The notes: a model not told the origin generated them from the letters alone. Counted from the stretch's first letter, positions 43,396 to 55,440 are shown. The stretch: 64,000 nucleotides of DNA from Heterobilharzia americana (GCA_944470555.2 OX104134.1:106448701-106512700), one strand, 5' to 3'. Numbers and translations: made by a program.

Positions 43396-44097
43396 TAGTT
43401 TATATACATATAGTTGTCACCAGTTGGTGTTCAGCACTAATTTAACACAGAAATACAATACTTCACTGTGTCACTTTTCTTAGTTTGGTTGCTACATTTC
43501 AGACTTGGTTGATAGACTTTAATCAACCCTTAGCCATAGGACTAGACAGCTAAAATAATGAAATGAATAAAGTTAGGAAATGAAAAGAGTGGTCAAAGGA
43601 TAAACATGCATGTAGTAAGAATTTATTCAAGACTGAAAGAGTCTGGTCAACAGTTAGGGTTACTCAAAGACTGCAGCAGTGAGTTCCACTGCCAATTATC
43701 TTCAGCTGTTGAGTTCCAGTATCTCAAAATACCAAATGTGAAAGTCTACACACTTCAGTCTTGCAGTAAATAAATTCTTGGAGGGATAATGTGTCTGGCT
43801 AGTCTGAATCGTTTTGTATGTAACACAGGCTAAAGATAAATTCCTAGAAACTTAAATATACTGTTGAAATGCGTCAATAGTTTCTGAATAACATTCATAA
43901 AATATGTGAGACTATAACAATATAAAGCAAAAGTTAATCTCTATATGGTGACGGGTTCGATACTGTAATTTACACCAATCAGGCTGTATTCTTGTGTAAT
44001 ATAGCTTTTATAACTTCCTTTTTCTTCACCTACTGCTTGTATAACAATTGGCAGCGAAATTTCAAAAAGAAATTTGTTTTAAAAATACCTCACTTAC

Positions 44098-44233
44098 TTC
44101 TTTGTCAATTACAGAAAGTTTGCTCTTCGCTTCATTGATTCGCCGATGATATTTGCGTACATACAAATTCTGTTCATCACTGAAACCCAGCATTTGTTTT
44201 TGAAGTTTACGCTGTTTACGTTGTACTTGAACT
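44098..44233 (-). CDS. Exon 3 of an unassigned coiled-coil gene
   Basis: The 136-base exon lies between acceptor TTTGAATTCAG and donor GAA|GTAAGTGAGG. It encodes (R)VQVQRKQRKLQKQMLGFSD, EQNLYVRKYHRRINEAKSKL and SVIDKE. It is entered in phase 2 (the split codon AG|A gives Arg) and left in phase 0, agreeing with the exons at 52030-52101 and 37715-37880. It is strongly basic and helical. It is the only exon within about 14 kb of intron, most of which is transposon. Confidence 0.75.
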
Positions 44234-44574
44234 CTGAATTCAAAAGAATTTAAAAAAGTGTTTCTCGTTTTTCTTTTGTTGGTTTAAATGAATGAATAAA
44301 TAGGTGTAATATGTTGGTGTAAAGGTTCTATATTTACTCTTCTGTTAAAATGTAATTCATTCTTGCCTAAAATTAAAATGTCTTCCAATCTTACTCATTC
44401 TCACAATTTTTGAATCGGTTTAAGATGTTAGTAGTGTCGGTTAACTGAAGTGAGGTCGTGCAAACACTAGAGGAATGTTTCACTCATGTGAGACTGATTC
44501 CAACAGCATTGTTCTTAGGAAATATGTGTCTGTAGGAGATCAGTCATTCGAATCATTTCTCGTCAGTGAACTAA

Positions 44575-47500
44575 CTATCATCATAGGACCAGACATTACT
44601 GCATAACGGTTCAAGTTGCCAAATCTCACATCAGCATATTCGGTAACAATGCAATACAATGGAAGACGAAGAAGGAAGGAAAAATAGATTAAAAGTAGTA
44701 GTAAAAGAGAGGAAGGAAGAATGAGGAAATATTGAGATCAGCTGTATCAGTTAAGATGAGGATAATGTATATATAAATCTCGGCCACCGACATCGGTTCT
44801 CAGACATATCATATAGACTCTCCAAACACTGGTTCCTCTTGTTCAGCAGACCCCAACCGTCTACTCGGCATCGTTCTACATGGCTCAACAAACGTTTGAC
44901 AACTTCATACATTGATGCCATGCTTCAGTATGACCACCCCAACCCTTTCTCCACCCTGAACCTAATTCAGTCAACATTGTGTGACGACACAGACGGTGAC
45001 TACTCATGTGTAACGCATGTCTCAGCTTTGTGAGTTGATGAAGGTTCACAACTGCATCAACTGTCTTACCCCTCCTTCCTAAAACACTACACCTGACTTC
45101 TGCGTTACTCACGTCGTGACGCCAGAACAGGGCCTACGTTACGAAGGCAACTGTGGTCAAATACTTGAGGCGTTCTCATGTCTTTTAATGACTATGTTTC
45201 ACAACCACAGAGTAGAACTGAGCGGACTGCACCGCATACACTTGACCCTTAAAAGACACTCGGATATCGCGGTGGTGTCATACGTGTTGGCAAAAGCCAA
45301 CCAAGCCTTTTGTATTCATGCAAAAATATCGTCTGCCACTGAACCACCAGGGTTGATCCGACTTCCAAGCTAAGTGAAGTGTTCAATGCGCCGAACCACT
45401 TCATTCTCTACTGTTAGCCGGGGTATTACTGAATACCAGTCTTGGAACAACAATTTACATTTGGGTAGTGAGAAACACATCCGAAACATTCTCAAATTCC
45501 CACTCAAAGTGTCCAGAAGACTCTACATCTTGTCAATATCTTTGCTAACAGAACTATGTCATCTGCACATTTTAGGTCAACCAAATATTCTCCTTTGATT
45601 AGGCCAATCCCTGTGCAGTCAGATGATGGGAAGGAGACATCCACAAGAAAGTGCATGATAAAATTTAATAAGAATGGAGAGAACAGACATCTTTGATGGA
45701 CACCACTAGAAGTACAGAACTCAACTGACGTCTCACTGTAGGCTTTAACACGCCCACAGGTAAGTGTTTGAGTAAGGAGCTTTCAAAAAGGTGATGTGCT
45801 TACTCGGTACCCCTTTCAATGAGAAACATTATCAAAAGACTTCCCGACCGATGAAATCGAGAAACAGAGCTATTGTTGGGTGGAGGTAAGGGTCCCTGTG
45901 TTCCAGAACCTTATGGAGTGTGAATATTTGGTCGACAAACCCATGGCCAGGTCTGAAGCCTACTTGGTTTTCTCGGATTTGTTGTTCCCGAGCTCCACGC
46001 AGGGGACTAATGATTATAGAACCTAGAATCTTAGACGCTATGCTCTTTAGACTGATTCTTCTGTGGCTATCACAAGAGGACCTCTGGCCTTCCTTGAAGA
46101 CTGGGACTGATTGAGACCATTCAGAGGGGATCGAATTTGACTTCCATGAACAAATCAACACTTCAGTTAACTTGACTAAAAACACTCTACCACCATCCTT
46201 ATATATCTCACGAAGCAGTCTATCTGGTCCTGCTGTCCTTCTTCGTTTCAAGTTACCTACCACTTCCTCGACTTTTGCAAGTTTTGGAGGGCCTATCTCA
46301 ATGTTTCATTCAGGACCCGATTAGATAGCTGACAACGCAATAATAGCTGGATGCCAGTTGAACTGTTCCTCGAAGTGTTCTGTCCGTCCTTCCAGTCGTC
46401 TCCTGTGCTAGTACAACTCACACCCATCCTTCCCCGCCATAGTCTCAGTAACCGTTGACCTTTTCCCCCAGGTTCCTTATTAAGTCTAAATAATTCTCTA
46501 CTATCATCTATCGCCGCTGCCTTTTCCATCTCTTTTGCCTTCGGTGCCCACCACTATTCGTGGTCATTGTGTAGACTTTTTTCAATCTACATTTGAGTTT
46601 CATCCGTTCCTTAGTGTACTCAGAGCCGGAAAAGATCCTTTCACGCGCATCCTTTGACTCAGAAAAAGCTGCTGATATTCACTAGCCCTTTTTAAAAGCT
46701 GTTTGAGAGTCGGCTGCCTTCAATGCTGTTTTTACAGCAGACTGGAGATGGCACCAAGCTTCTTCTGGATGAGTGAGTGGTCCGATAACTGCATAGCCAG
46801 TTTCTGACTTAAAGTGGCCTTAGTGATCTCTTTGCTGAGCTGAACTTGTAGTGGTCTTTTTGTTTGAGTTTTCCCACATCCATTGAGACGTAGACGTACA
46901 CGCGCTCGAACCGACGCGTGGTCCATATCCAAGCGGGTGCTCCAGAAGGAGAGGCAGTCTCCCACTGACCCTCTCTAGCAGTGACTGATAGCAATGTGGT
47001 CTATTCGTATCCATCGATGAGTTGACCTCTGTGGACGCCACACCAGAAAATATCTTTAGGTCTGAAATTTGTGCTAGCTAGAAATAAACGACTATCTGAG
47101 CACAGTTTTGGTAGGAAATCACCGTTATCTACTCGATCAGCCCGGATTCCAAAAGTGCCACCTAAGTGCCCTCACGTCTGACTCAGACTACCCACTTATG
47201 CATTGAAATCACCTGCAGCAACAACCATATATGAACGTTTGGCTTTCGAAAGGAGGCTGGAGAGTTTTCGATAGAACTCACCCGTTACTTCATCTGAACT
47301 GCAGTCAGTGGGTGTGTAAGCACAGACTGAAAAGAGAGGACGGTAAGCTTCACCGTTAAGTTATCACTGTGGCGTTCAGCCGAACAGCGCACAGACAACT
47401 GTCAACTGGAATCCAGTCTAGTAGTGACCTTTCTGCCCTAGTGCTCAATGCTATGCCTACAGCCATTGAATCTCCAGAAATTAGAAGGGTGATTCTCGCA

Positions 47501-48420
47501 TATTCGCCATTTCGGCCGGAGAAGTTAAGTGAATAACTGCACTTGGGTCTTGTTTGTGAGTCTCAAAAACATAGCACACATCTATGGTCCAGGTTACTAG
47601 AGTTTTGGCCAGTGAAGCTTGTTGGCCAATTTGACGGAGGGCGCGGACATTGAAGGCTCAGATATATAATTTGGACCATGGCTTAAGGAGACCAAGGATG
47701 CTGTTCTGTGGACTCAGATCGGTGTCGAAAGCTGCAGAGTTAAAAGAAATTAAAGATGATGTAGGACTCTTAGTTGAGAGACGTTAGGGAAGATTGGAAG
47801 GTAAGGATGATAAAGGTGGATATTAACCTGAGGGAACTCGACTGCTGAAAGATTTGTGAGGACAGTTGACACTTCCCGACTGCCCACACCGTGGAAGGCT
47901 GGGTCTTGTTGAGACACCTGAAAAAGAAGGGTTAGTGTGTAACCGCAGAGTTCAAGGGACATCTTTCTGAGGCCGGTCACGTACGGCCTTTTTGGTGCCA
48001 CGGAAATTTGCCTGTATTATGGAAGACATAGTCGGACATATGCCCAGTGGTTTTGGATCACCACCGATGACTGATCTAAGCGATCGTAATGCATAATTTC
48101 TTTGTTTAAGAACATGTTAAGAGTAAGGGTAACTGTTTCTTCTAAATACAATCCAACAGACATTTCTGGTATGGTAGGACCTCAAGGTAACAAGCGTTCC
48201 ACCAGCACAGCTCACTGGGTCACCGTGATACACAAGCCCGACCATTACTTAAGGGCAGCGACTTTCGGGCCATTGAAATGAGCTGACTTGGGGTTAGAAA
48301 TGTCCAAGTAGGTATGATGGTATACGGCTACTTATTTCAACTGCCGGGAGAGACTGTAAAGTCGTCCTGCTTCCAGTCCTAATAACTCTATAGCTTCATA
48401 CCAGTCACACAATTCTTTGA
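44575..48420 (-). mobile_element. YADD-family non-LTR retrotransposon, near full length, dead
   Basis: Minus-strand order is a 5' region (to about 48420), then the AP-type endonuclease (near 47330-47210 CAYTPTDCSSDEVTGEFYRK and SYMVVAAGDFNA, catalytic GDxNA intact). Next come a linker (KTQTKRPLQVQLS-like; EKAAAIDDSRELFRLNKEPG) and the reverse transcriptase (RRTAGPDRLLREIYKDGG, SCDSHRRISLKSIASKILGS, RENQVGFRPGHGFVDQIFTL, ALFLDF). Motif C near 45570 reads LKCADDIVLLA, Tyr changed to Cys. The C-terminus (45112-44760) and a 3' untranslated region follow, ending at a segment that matches 28800-28860 of the plus copy. Many frameshifts. The 3' 410 bases are nearly identical to those of the copy at 36185-36790. 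Confidence 0.8.
45832..46529 (-). pseudogene. Reverse transcriptase fingers and palm of the 44.6-48.4 kb element
   Basis: Two open frames (46293-46529 and 45832-46263) give the pre-RT linker and motifs 0 to A. In the latter VGNLKRRRTAGPDRL, WSQSVPVFKEGQRSSCD-like, SLKSIASKILGS and GFRPGHGFVDQIFTLHKVLE are all in order. The motif A region reads ALFLDFIGREVF, missing the stretch Lys/Ser-Ala-Phe-Asp that normally follows. The frames overlap imperfectly, consistent with small indels. Confidence 0.75.
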
Positions 48421-48819
48421 AAGTATAGAGTCTTCATAAGAGGAAAAACAAGGAGGTTGCGCCACTGTTTGCTTCTTACTTGTACTAACTCATTCTCAGC
48501 TGTACATTTCAATAACATCTGATTTCAACCCATATTCACTTCGATTGGTAAAACCTTAGTAATTGAAAGCTTGTTAACATCATCCAGACTAAGATCAGTA
48601 TCCTGAGTTGATCATGTAACCAGGAGTACTCTCAAGATGACACTTACTAAAGTACATTCGTAGAGCTAGTAAAAGTAAAGTTGTTCAAAAGTTTGATTGC
48701 TTTTTCCGTCACAATTTCACTTCTGTAGATTTAAGCTCCTTTTGGTAAGTGTAACAACATCCTTAGTCATCGACAGAGGGAGCAAACCTGAATGTTAACC
48801 TCCATATGACCCTTAATGA

Positions 48820-49065
48820 GGTTGTGAACGTTCATCGACTGAGGAGGCTTGAACATATGCTGCGCACGCAAACCACCACCGCTTACCTCGGCATGCTATG
48901 CTAGGGGAAGTTGGATAAGTTAGAAGAGGGTCCTGGATAGTCAGATCAACACGTGGTATCAGTTCATCGAGTCTCTTACTCTCGGTCTGAGTCGTATGGA
49001 GCTAATTAGACTGCCTAGTCGGGGTCCTCAAGACGAAAGCACTCAGTAGTTGAGGACTGTTGGTG
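48820..49065 (+). pseudogene. YADD-family non-LTR element, C-terminal fragment
   Basis: The plus frame begins EVVNVHRLRRLEHMLRTQTT and continues with AYLGML. This matches LHQLTKLRHALHMSSHRLCR and the RAML of other copies. Near 49015 a GPQDE remnant corresponds to GWGPRDK. It lies in opposite orientation to the element at 44575-48420. Confidence 0.6.
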
Positions 49066-49592
49066 AAGTAGCTGGAAATCTGTCACAATGACGCAGATTC
49101 TCACACATTTTTCTAGTTTAATGTCTTGAACTCGTTCCTTTGCCTGTCTAGTTCTATTTCTTAAGTGTGAACAATCAGTTCTCCAGTTATTCGGTTTTTC
49201 GATTTCGTTCATCTAGACCATGGAGTTTTCACCAGTCTAGTTAAAATCATCATTCCAGTCACCCAGCCCACAATGGAGTTCCAGTCATAACATTAAGCTT
49301 GTTAAATGCAGATGGACAAGAGTTAATCATCATTTCATTTCACTTATCATGTCTGCCTAAAGTGACTATATTAAACAAAACTCAAAGTTGGGAGTTAGAT
49401 AAAAATAATCTGTGGTATAATAGGAACTTGTTCTCTTCCCGATACATCGTTTAAGTGAATAAACCAAATCCAATCCTATTAGGATAATCACATCAAGTTG
49501 TTGAGTTTGACTTTAAAGGCTACTCTAGCATTAAGTGGAATAATCATCAGACTACTCTATTTTATGACTTTCTAGCCAAAATGAAGAAACCT

Positions 49593-49635
49593 AATTGGTT
49601 ACTTCGATAGTTGCTAGAGTGGCCCTTAAAAGCAC
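49593..49635 (+). promoter_or_regulatory. Promoter-like module (CCAAT plus TATA-like), candidate
   Basis: ATTGGTTAC (CCAAT on the other strand) lies about 30 bases upstream of CCTTAAAAG, followed by a plausible start region. A similar module is at 25890-25935, with roughly three quarters of bases matching over 42 positions. This suggests it belongs to a dispersed element rather than to one gene. Confidence 0.3.
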
Positions 49636-49809
49636 CCGTTGTTGATGCTCAGCACCTTTTCGTTTGTTTTGGTCATTTAGAACTGTTCAATTAAAAAACA
49701 GACCGGTTAATCTGAAATCCATGTACATCAATTAGCTGCGGTGACGCTAGAAGTTATCCCTAGGTGTTATTGCGCTTTTCATAGGTTGTAGCGTTTTGCT
49801 TCCGCGAAG

Positions 49810-49919
49810 ATGCGCATATTGTCAGTGTTCTGTACGAACTTTTTACTTATTTGTGTAGTTTTTACCATATCATCTGTCACTGAATCGTATTTCATACCGT
49901 ACTGTACTTTCACTTCTCA
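49810..49919 (+). CDS. Candidate first exon with signal-peptide-like start
   Basis: From the ATG the frame reads MRILSVFCTNFLLICVVFTI then SSVTESYFIPYCTFTSQ and meets CTCAG|GTGGAA, a possible donor. The short basic start, hydrophobic core (FLLICVVF) and small residues before SVTES look like a secretion signal. The promoter-like module lies about 200 bases upstream. No second exon could be found before the Penelope remnants at 50100, so this may be fortuitous. It lies antisense inside an intron of the coiled-coil gene. Confidence 0.25.
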
Positions 49920-50099
49920 GGTGGAAAGTAAAGTACAGTTATTTAGCATGAATGATGCTTGTAGATCACAGCGAGTTAGTCAGGGTTTCAAATTGCAGTA
50001 AAAAGGATTTATGATTTCAGTTTTCATTTTAGAACTTCACTTCACTACAGAACACAGAAAACACACATTTTCGTATAAAAATCTATAAATCTGAAGATA

Positions 50100-50486
50100 T
50101 AAGTGTAAAACTCGGGAACTGAGGTAGAATTTAATTCCATATTAGATTTGTTTATTTGATATGCAGCACACAGTGAGACAGTATTATCTACTTGATGACG
50201 TTTCCAGCATAAATTATTATTCATAAATATATCAATTCAGTCGCACTACTTTCGACATCTGATCTTCATACTCCTGTCATCTCATATTCTTTACTTTTAT
50301 TGGTGGTAAAAGTTTCCGTATCTCTTCTGGTATAGGTGTTGCATCATTCCTATTACATTTGTTGGGTTTAGATTCGATGAATAAAGATTCATTAATCAAT
50401 TTCTCTCTCCATCTAATTACACTGAACTTAAGTACAGTGGTTTTATCCCACTGTATTGTATTGCATTGGAATGGAATGGAATGCAA
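50100..50486 (-). pseudogene. Penelope-like GIY-YIG C-terminus and 3' tail
   Basis: The minus frame encodes TIQWDKTTVLKFSVIRWREK, LINESLFIESKPNKCNRNDA and TPIPEEIRKLLPP, the endonuclease tail in which a helix with Glu-Ser-Leu-Phe-Ile and the Asn-Arg pair is conserved. It is followed by the non-coding tail shared with 33578-33778, 55320-55380 and 59415-59480. It meets a plus-strand fragment of the same domain head-on at about 50487. Confidence 0.7.
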
Positions 50487-50487
50487 T

Positions 50488-50690
50488 CACTATGTGGTCA
50501 AGTACGTAGGTCAGACTAGCCGGTCGGGGTCAGTTAGAATAACCGAACATAGGGATTTAGATAAACATAGAATGACAAATCCCCAATAAGATCAAGAATC
50601 TAAAAAAACACTCCACTATTCCAATGCATGCATTAACGCACAACCTTACAGTACGGTGGGATAAAACCACTACACTTAAGTCTAATATCA
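50488..50690 (+). pseudogene. Penelope-like GIY-YIG core, convergent with the previous fragment
   Basis: The plus frame gives VVKYVGQTSRSGSVRITEHR (YVG followed by Gln-Thr and the Arg/Glu-His of the GIY-YIG active site). In a second frame it gives STIPMHALTHNLTVRWDKTT, the same protein stretch encoded on the minus strand at 50430-50486. A 33-base inverted repeat (50427-50459 against 50648-50680, 29 matches) marks the shared stretch. Confidence 0.7.
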
Positions 50691-50693
50691 TTG

Positions 50694-50849
50694 GGTAGTA
50701 GGTAGGTAGGTAGGTAGGTAGGTAGGTAGGTAGGTAGGTAGGTAGGTAGGTAGGTAGGTAGGTAGGTAGGTAGGTAGGTAGGTAGGTAGGTAGGTAGGTA
50801 GGTAGGTAGGTAGGTAGGTAGGTAGGTAGGTAGGTAGGTAGGTAGGTAG
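50694..50849. repeat. TAGG microsatellite, about 39 units
   Basis: A nearly perfect tetranucleotide array that starts where the Penelope fragment ends and is followed by a short GA run (50850-50866). Confidence 0.97.
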
Positions 50850-52029
50850 AGACAGAGAGAGAGAGATTACTGAATCTTCGTTCATCTAATCAACATTCAA
50901 TACATGTAACAGAAATGAAACATTACCTATACCAGAGATATGGAGAATTTTGCTACCAATATGAACAAAGAATAAGAGGTGATAGGACTATAAAAATCAA
51001 ATACCGAAAGTAGTGTGGTTACATTGATATGATTATGAGCAATAATTTATGTTTGAAACGTCGTCTAGGATAACTCTTAGTTTCACCGAACTAGCTGACT
51101 AGTTGACAATTCAAACATTTATTTATTTTCACATTTTTTTTAACAATTAACATGTTTGTTGACATAGAAAATGTATTCATCATGTTGCTAATTGGGTTAA
51201 TCAAAGCGTCAACGGTCTGCATTGTATGAACATTAAACTAACAAATGTGTAACAAATCGGTAAAATGTTGGATAAACTTTGAAGATCCTAAACTACATAT
51301 AACAAACGAGAAGTTAGCCACTAGGTGAGTCTTCAATATTTAACACTATGGTTTATAGTTTCTAATTGTTGGTTTTGTTTAGATCGCACTGATCGACCAC
51401 TGTTGGCATTAGGGCTTCTGCGCTAACTTCTGAATATTGTTAATAATTTCATTTTGATATTAATGATGAATACAGTGGATATCATACCTCGAAAGCCTAG
51501 GGGATAATTATCTCTTACTTGAAATAGCATTTGTTGTGTTCAGTTATTATTCGGACTCCATCACTTACTGGGATGCAGAAAACGTCCTATACTCTATGGA
51601 AGAAAAAGGCAAACAGCTGTGGCTTCATATTGACAACGTTGAAATTTCTCTGAATAAATGAGTATTATCAGAAGCTTTAACATACCAGATGTGGTTGACT
51701 GTCTGAGAACAAGGATTTCTATCAGTCTGATAAAATTTCCGTCACAGTAGTGACTTGGTGTTCTGAATGCTCAATTTCGAAGTATTAGGTGACAATTTCA
51801 AGGTTGACGTACGTTGGATAACCACAACTCGTTAAAATTTTAAATGTTGTCACCTTATAAACATAATCATCATTTAGTCTTTTCTATCCACGAGATGTTT
51901 TCATTAGTTTATTAAACTACACGTTACTACAAGCAGTCGATACAACATTCATAATCCTCTGCCTAAAATGTATGAAGCAAACAAACACAAGTATATAAAC
52001 CCGGGTAAATCTCTAAAAATATATAATAC

Positions 52030-52101
52030 CTTTCCTTTCGCTCAACTGCCAGATGAGTTTTCATAGTTTCCGCTTGTTGTTTTAAGTTGTCGATTAAACT
52101 T
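52030..52101 (-). CDS. Exon 2 of an unassigned coiled-coil gene
   Basis: A 72-base exon with acceptor CTTATGTTCAG and donor AAAG|GTATTA. It encodes (K)SLIDNLKQQAETMKTHLAV and ERKE, completing a Lys codon with the upstream exon and an Arg codon with the downstream one (phase 2 in, phase 2 out). The segment is a short helical link in a predicted coiled coil. The size is unexceptional for flatworm 5' exons. Confidence 0.7.
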
Positions 52102-52389
52102 CTGAACATAAGTAAAGAAATGAAACAGATGAAGTGGGAAAAACTGACAAGTTAACTAACTCTAACCACCACTCACTAACTCACGTACAAGTATACGTGC
52201 ACACACACACAACAACTGACATCCTGCACACTGAACAGTTCAGTGAGCGGTGATGCAACACGACGATGAAAATGCGAAGCTTTTTCAATATTAACTCCAT
52301 AATAACCAAAATGAGGGTAATGGCGAACGCGAAAGTCGCTTACACTCCTCAGTGAAAAGAACAGCAAATACTCAGCTTTTAAGATACAC

Positions 52390-52403
52390 TAACCCTCTGA
52401 AGA
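52390..52403. repeat. Probable diverged target-site duplication, left, of RTE copy D
   Basis: TAACCCTCTGAAGA matches TAACACTCTAATGA at 55303-55316 in 11 of 14 positions. It lies where the element leader begins. Confidence 0.5.
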
Positions 52404-53034
52404 ACCTCACCTAGATAACAACTTCACTAGTTGCTAACCGGACCTAAACCCGGATAAAGAATGAAGGTTGTGGATAGGAATAGCAACTGTACCACGGAAA
52501 ACAAATTCAATCGGTAAGAAAACTTCAAAGCATGAAGAAAATATAAGAAATAAAATTGAAATTATTCCTCCCTGGAATTGGAGACATGAAATGACACCAG
52601 TTGGTGAAAGCCTTCGGAAAGCCAACTGTTGGCCGATGTGTCTTCTCTTCTCTCAATGGAAGCAAAAGTGAACATGAAAGCATACAATGTCCGCATCATG
52701 CATCAATCAATCTAGTAAGACTGTCCAGATTGCAAAACAGGTGAGAAGATATAGCATAGAAGTGATAGGAATCTGAGAGGAATCTGTACATGCAATGGAA
52801 GTGGACTCTCTCAACTGTCAACTACACAGTCAATAATCTACTCCGATATTGTCACACAGATGACACGACAACGACGAAGACACCACACTGAGTTTTCGAG
52901 TGGCTAACATGATGTCTTCTTGAAGAGCATCGAAGGCTCTGTCTCTCTCTCTCTCCCTCTCATTCAGTGAGAATCAATCTCCTCCTGCACGATCACCATC
53001 ATGACAGCAAGATGACTCAACTTGAATGAAGTAA

Positions 53035-53076
53035 GGGGGGAAGGAAGGAAGGAAGGAAGGAAGGGAGGGAGGGAGG
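53035..53076. repeat. GGAA/GGGA array inside RTE copy D
   Basis: About ten tetranucleotide units. The matching position in copy B (24131-24141, complement) has only two to three units. Confidence 0.9.
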
Positions 53077-53232
53077 TCACTACCATGCAATGCTACGCTA
53101 AGCTATGCTACGCTTCACACCTACAAATAATGCAGATGAAGAGAATAAGGAGGAATTCTACAGACAACTGAAATCAGTAATGGACAAGACCCCAACACAG
53201 TTGGCGATGACGACATCAAAATCCATTCTATT

Positions 53233-53278
53233 GGGTAGGGTGGGGTGGGGTGGGGTGAGGTGGGGTGGGGTGGGGTGA
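53233..53278 (+). repeat. GGGGT array inside RTE copy D, G-quadruplex-prone
   Basis: About nine units with at least eight runs of three or more Gs on the plus strand. It sits where other copies encode the catalytic GDxNA motif of the endonuclease. Confidence 0.9.
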
Positions 53279-53741
53279 CATGAATGTCGGTCAAACTGGG
53301 AGTGGACAACACAGGAAGAGAACTGTGCATCGGCTAAGAAGCACTCTATGAAATGAAGAATGCGAATGGAGGACTGTTTGCAGACTTCTGAGCATTCAAT
53401 GATTTGGTGATTGGAGTGAGGCAGTGTGTACAAACACAAAGATATTGACAAGGTAGCGACATGGATTTGATTTCACCAGACACCAGGACACACCACACTA
53501 AGAATCAGATCGACTTCACCTCAATGTGAAGAAAGTGGAGAGACAGCCAGCCTACTGGACACAAGATGAGATCAAGAAGAGGAAGAGATATAGGTTCACA
53601 CTACTCAATATCTAGTGCAAGGGACCTACCTTCAAAATCAAGTTGAAAGCCTTCGAAGTAGCTGGTGATGGGTCACAGTTGAAGTTGAACACCCAGAACA
53701 GGAACTGAACTGAATGAAGGAACTACAAAGGACATCTTCAC

Positions 53742-53764
53742 GTCAGTCAGTCAGTCAGTCAGTC
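53742..53764. repeat. GTCA array inside RTE copy D
   Basis: Six units; the corresponding site in copies A and B has a single GTCAGCCATC. Confidence 0.9.
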
Positions 53765-54713
53765 GGCCATCTGGAAAAAATGGGAGACATTGAGCAACAT
53801 CCCTACGGAGGAAACCTGTGTGGAACAACACTGGAAGTCTTTGAGAGGGATGTGGAAAGAAACCTGAATAACCATATTAGGAAGGAAGAAGGAGAGGCAA
53901 GACGAGGAATGCGTCTCAACGGACACATAGTAGCTGATAGAGGAGGGAGAGGGAGAGGAAGATGGTGAGGCAGACGATGAACCGCGTACTGCAGTGTAGT
54001 GCATGGATGAACAACGAAAGAGGAACTGTGTGCAACGTATAAAACGCTACACTGGACAAAGAAGGGAAGTAGAGTGGACCGAAAAACAAAGGCACTTCTA
54101 CGACACATCTGCAAATGAAGTAGAACAGGCTACTGGTAGGAGAGACAGAGAGAGCTGACAACACCATATCAGATAACCAGGTTACTTGCTGTCTGGAAAG
54201 AGATCAATCAACTCAGATGAAATCAATGGGAGATAGTGAAGGAAAGTTAGTTGCCACCAAAGAGGGGAAACAAAGGAAATGATGAGCTGACCACTTCGGG
54301 AAACTCTTGAATCGACCACCAACAACACTAATTACAACTCGTCCAGAAATACCACCAGTAGTCCAGACACAGAATTAACAGTGAACATGAGCCCTCCAAC
54401 AAAGGTAGAAGTGAGTTCCTGAACTCCATAAAGTTGCTGAAACCCAGAAAAGTAGCTGGACCAGACGGAATTCCTCCAGAAGTACTGAAAACAGACACAG
54501 AGACAACAGTGGACACGCTCACATCACTGTTACAGAAGGTTTTGAAGGAATGAAGAACGGAAGGAAGGGAGGAAGAAAAGATACCTGCAGATTGGAAGAA
54601 GGGTTACCTGGTGAAACTTGCAAAGAAGGGGACCGAAGTCTTTACAAGAACTGGCACGGAATCAGCGTGGAGAGACTAAAGAATGCACTGGATTCAAATC
54701 TATGACCGGAACA

Positions 54714-54989
<276 letters not shown>

Positions 54990-55302
54990 ACGAACCAACC
55001 AAGAACCCATCGTCCAAAAAATATGCATGAGAAAGTGGAGATAGATTGGATTGGGCATATATTGAGAAGACTATTCGGAGAAATCACGTCCAGTCCAGGC
55101 TCTCCAGTGAAATCCAAATCGGAAACGACGATTTGCACATCCAGGTTGAGGGTGACATGGAGGAGATGGTGTGAGGAAGAAATGAAAGGTTTTGGACAGT
55201 TCTGGAGCCAGGTTGAAAAGACTTCAGAGAAGAGAGTGAAATTGTGAGGTGCTAATGAAGCCGTATGTTCCACTAGGAACCCATGGGGAAAAATAATAAA
55301 TA

Positions 55303-55316
55303 TAACACTCTAATGA
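55303..55316. repeat. Probable diverged target-site duplication, right, of RTE copy D
   Basis: Mate of 52390-52403. The three mismatches fit the age of the insertion, but this is weaker than the duplications of copies A to C. Confidence 0.5.
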
Positions 55317-55440
55317 TACTTGTATCACACAATGAAACAGTTATTGTTTACTGGATAATGCTTGGAGCACAGTTTATTAAGGTGATTATCTCAAAACTTT
55401 CTAGTTTAAGGTTATAGTCCGTTTGAGTTTCTTTCTTTGA
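55317..55440 (-). mobile_element. Penelope 3' tail remnant
   Basis: The complement of the conserved tail (CACACAATGAAACAG then TTTACTGGATAATGC) starts right at the RTE copy D flank. No coding sequence is attached. Confidence 0.55.

Noticed and set aside
50688..50885. Frame with a Leu-Pro-Thr-Tyr repeat
   Set aside because: Translation of the TAGG microsatellite.
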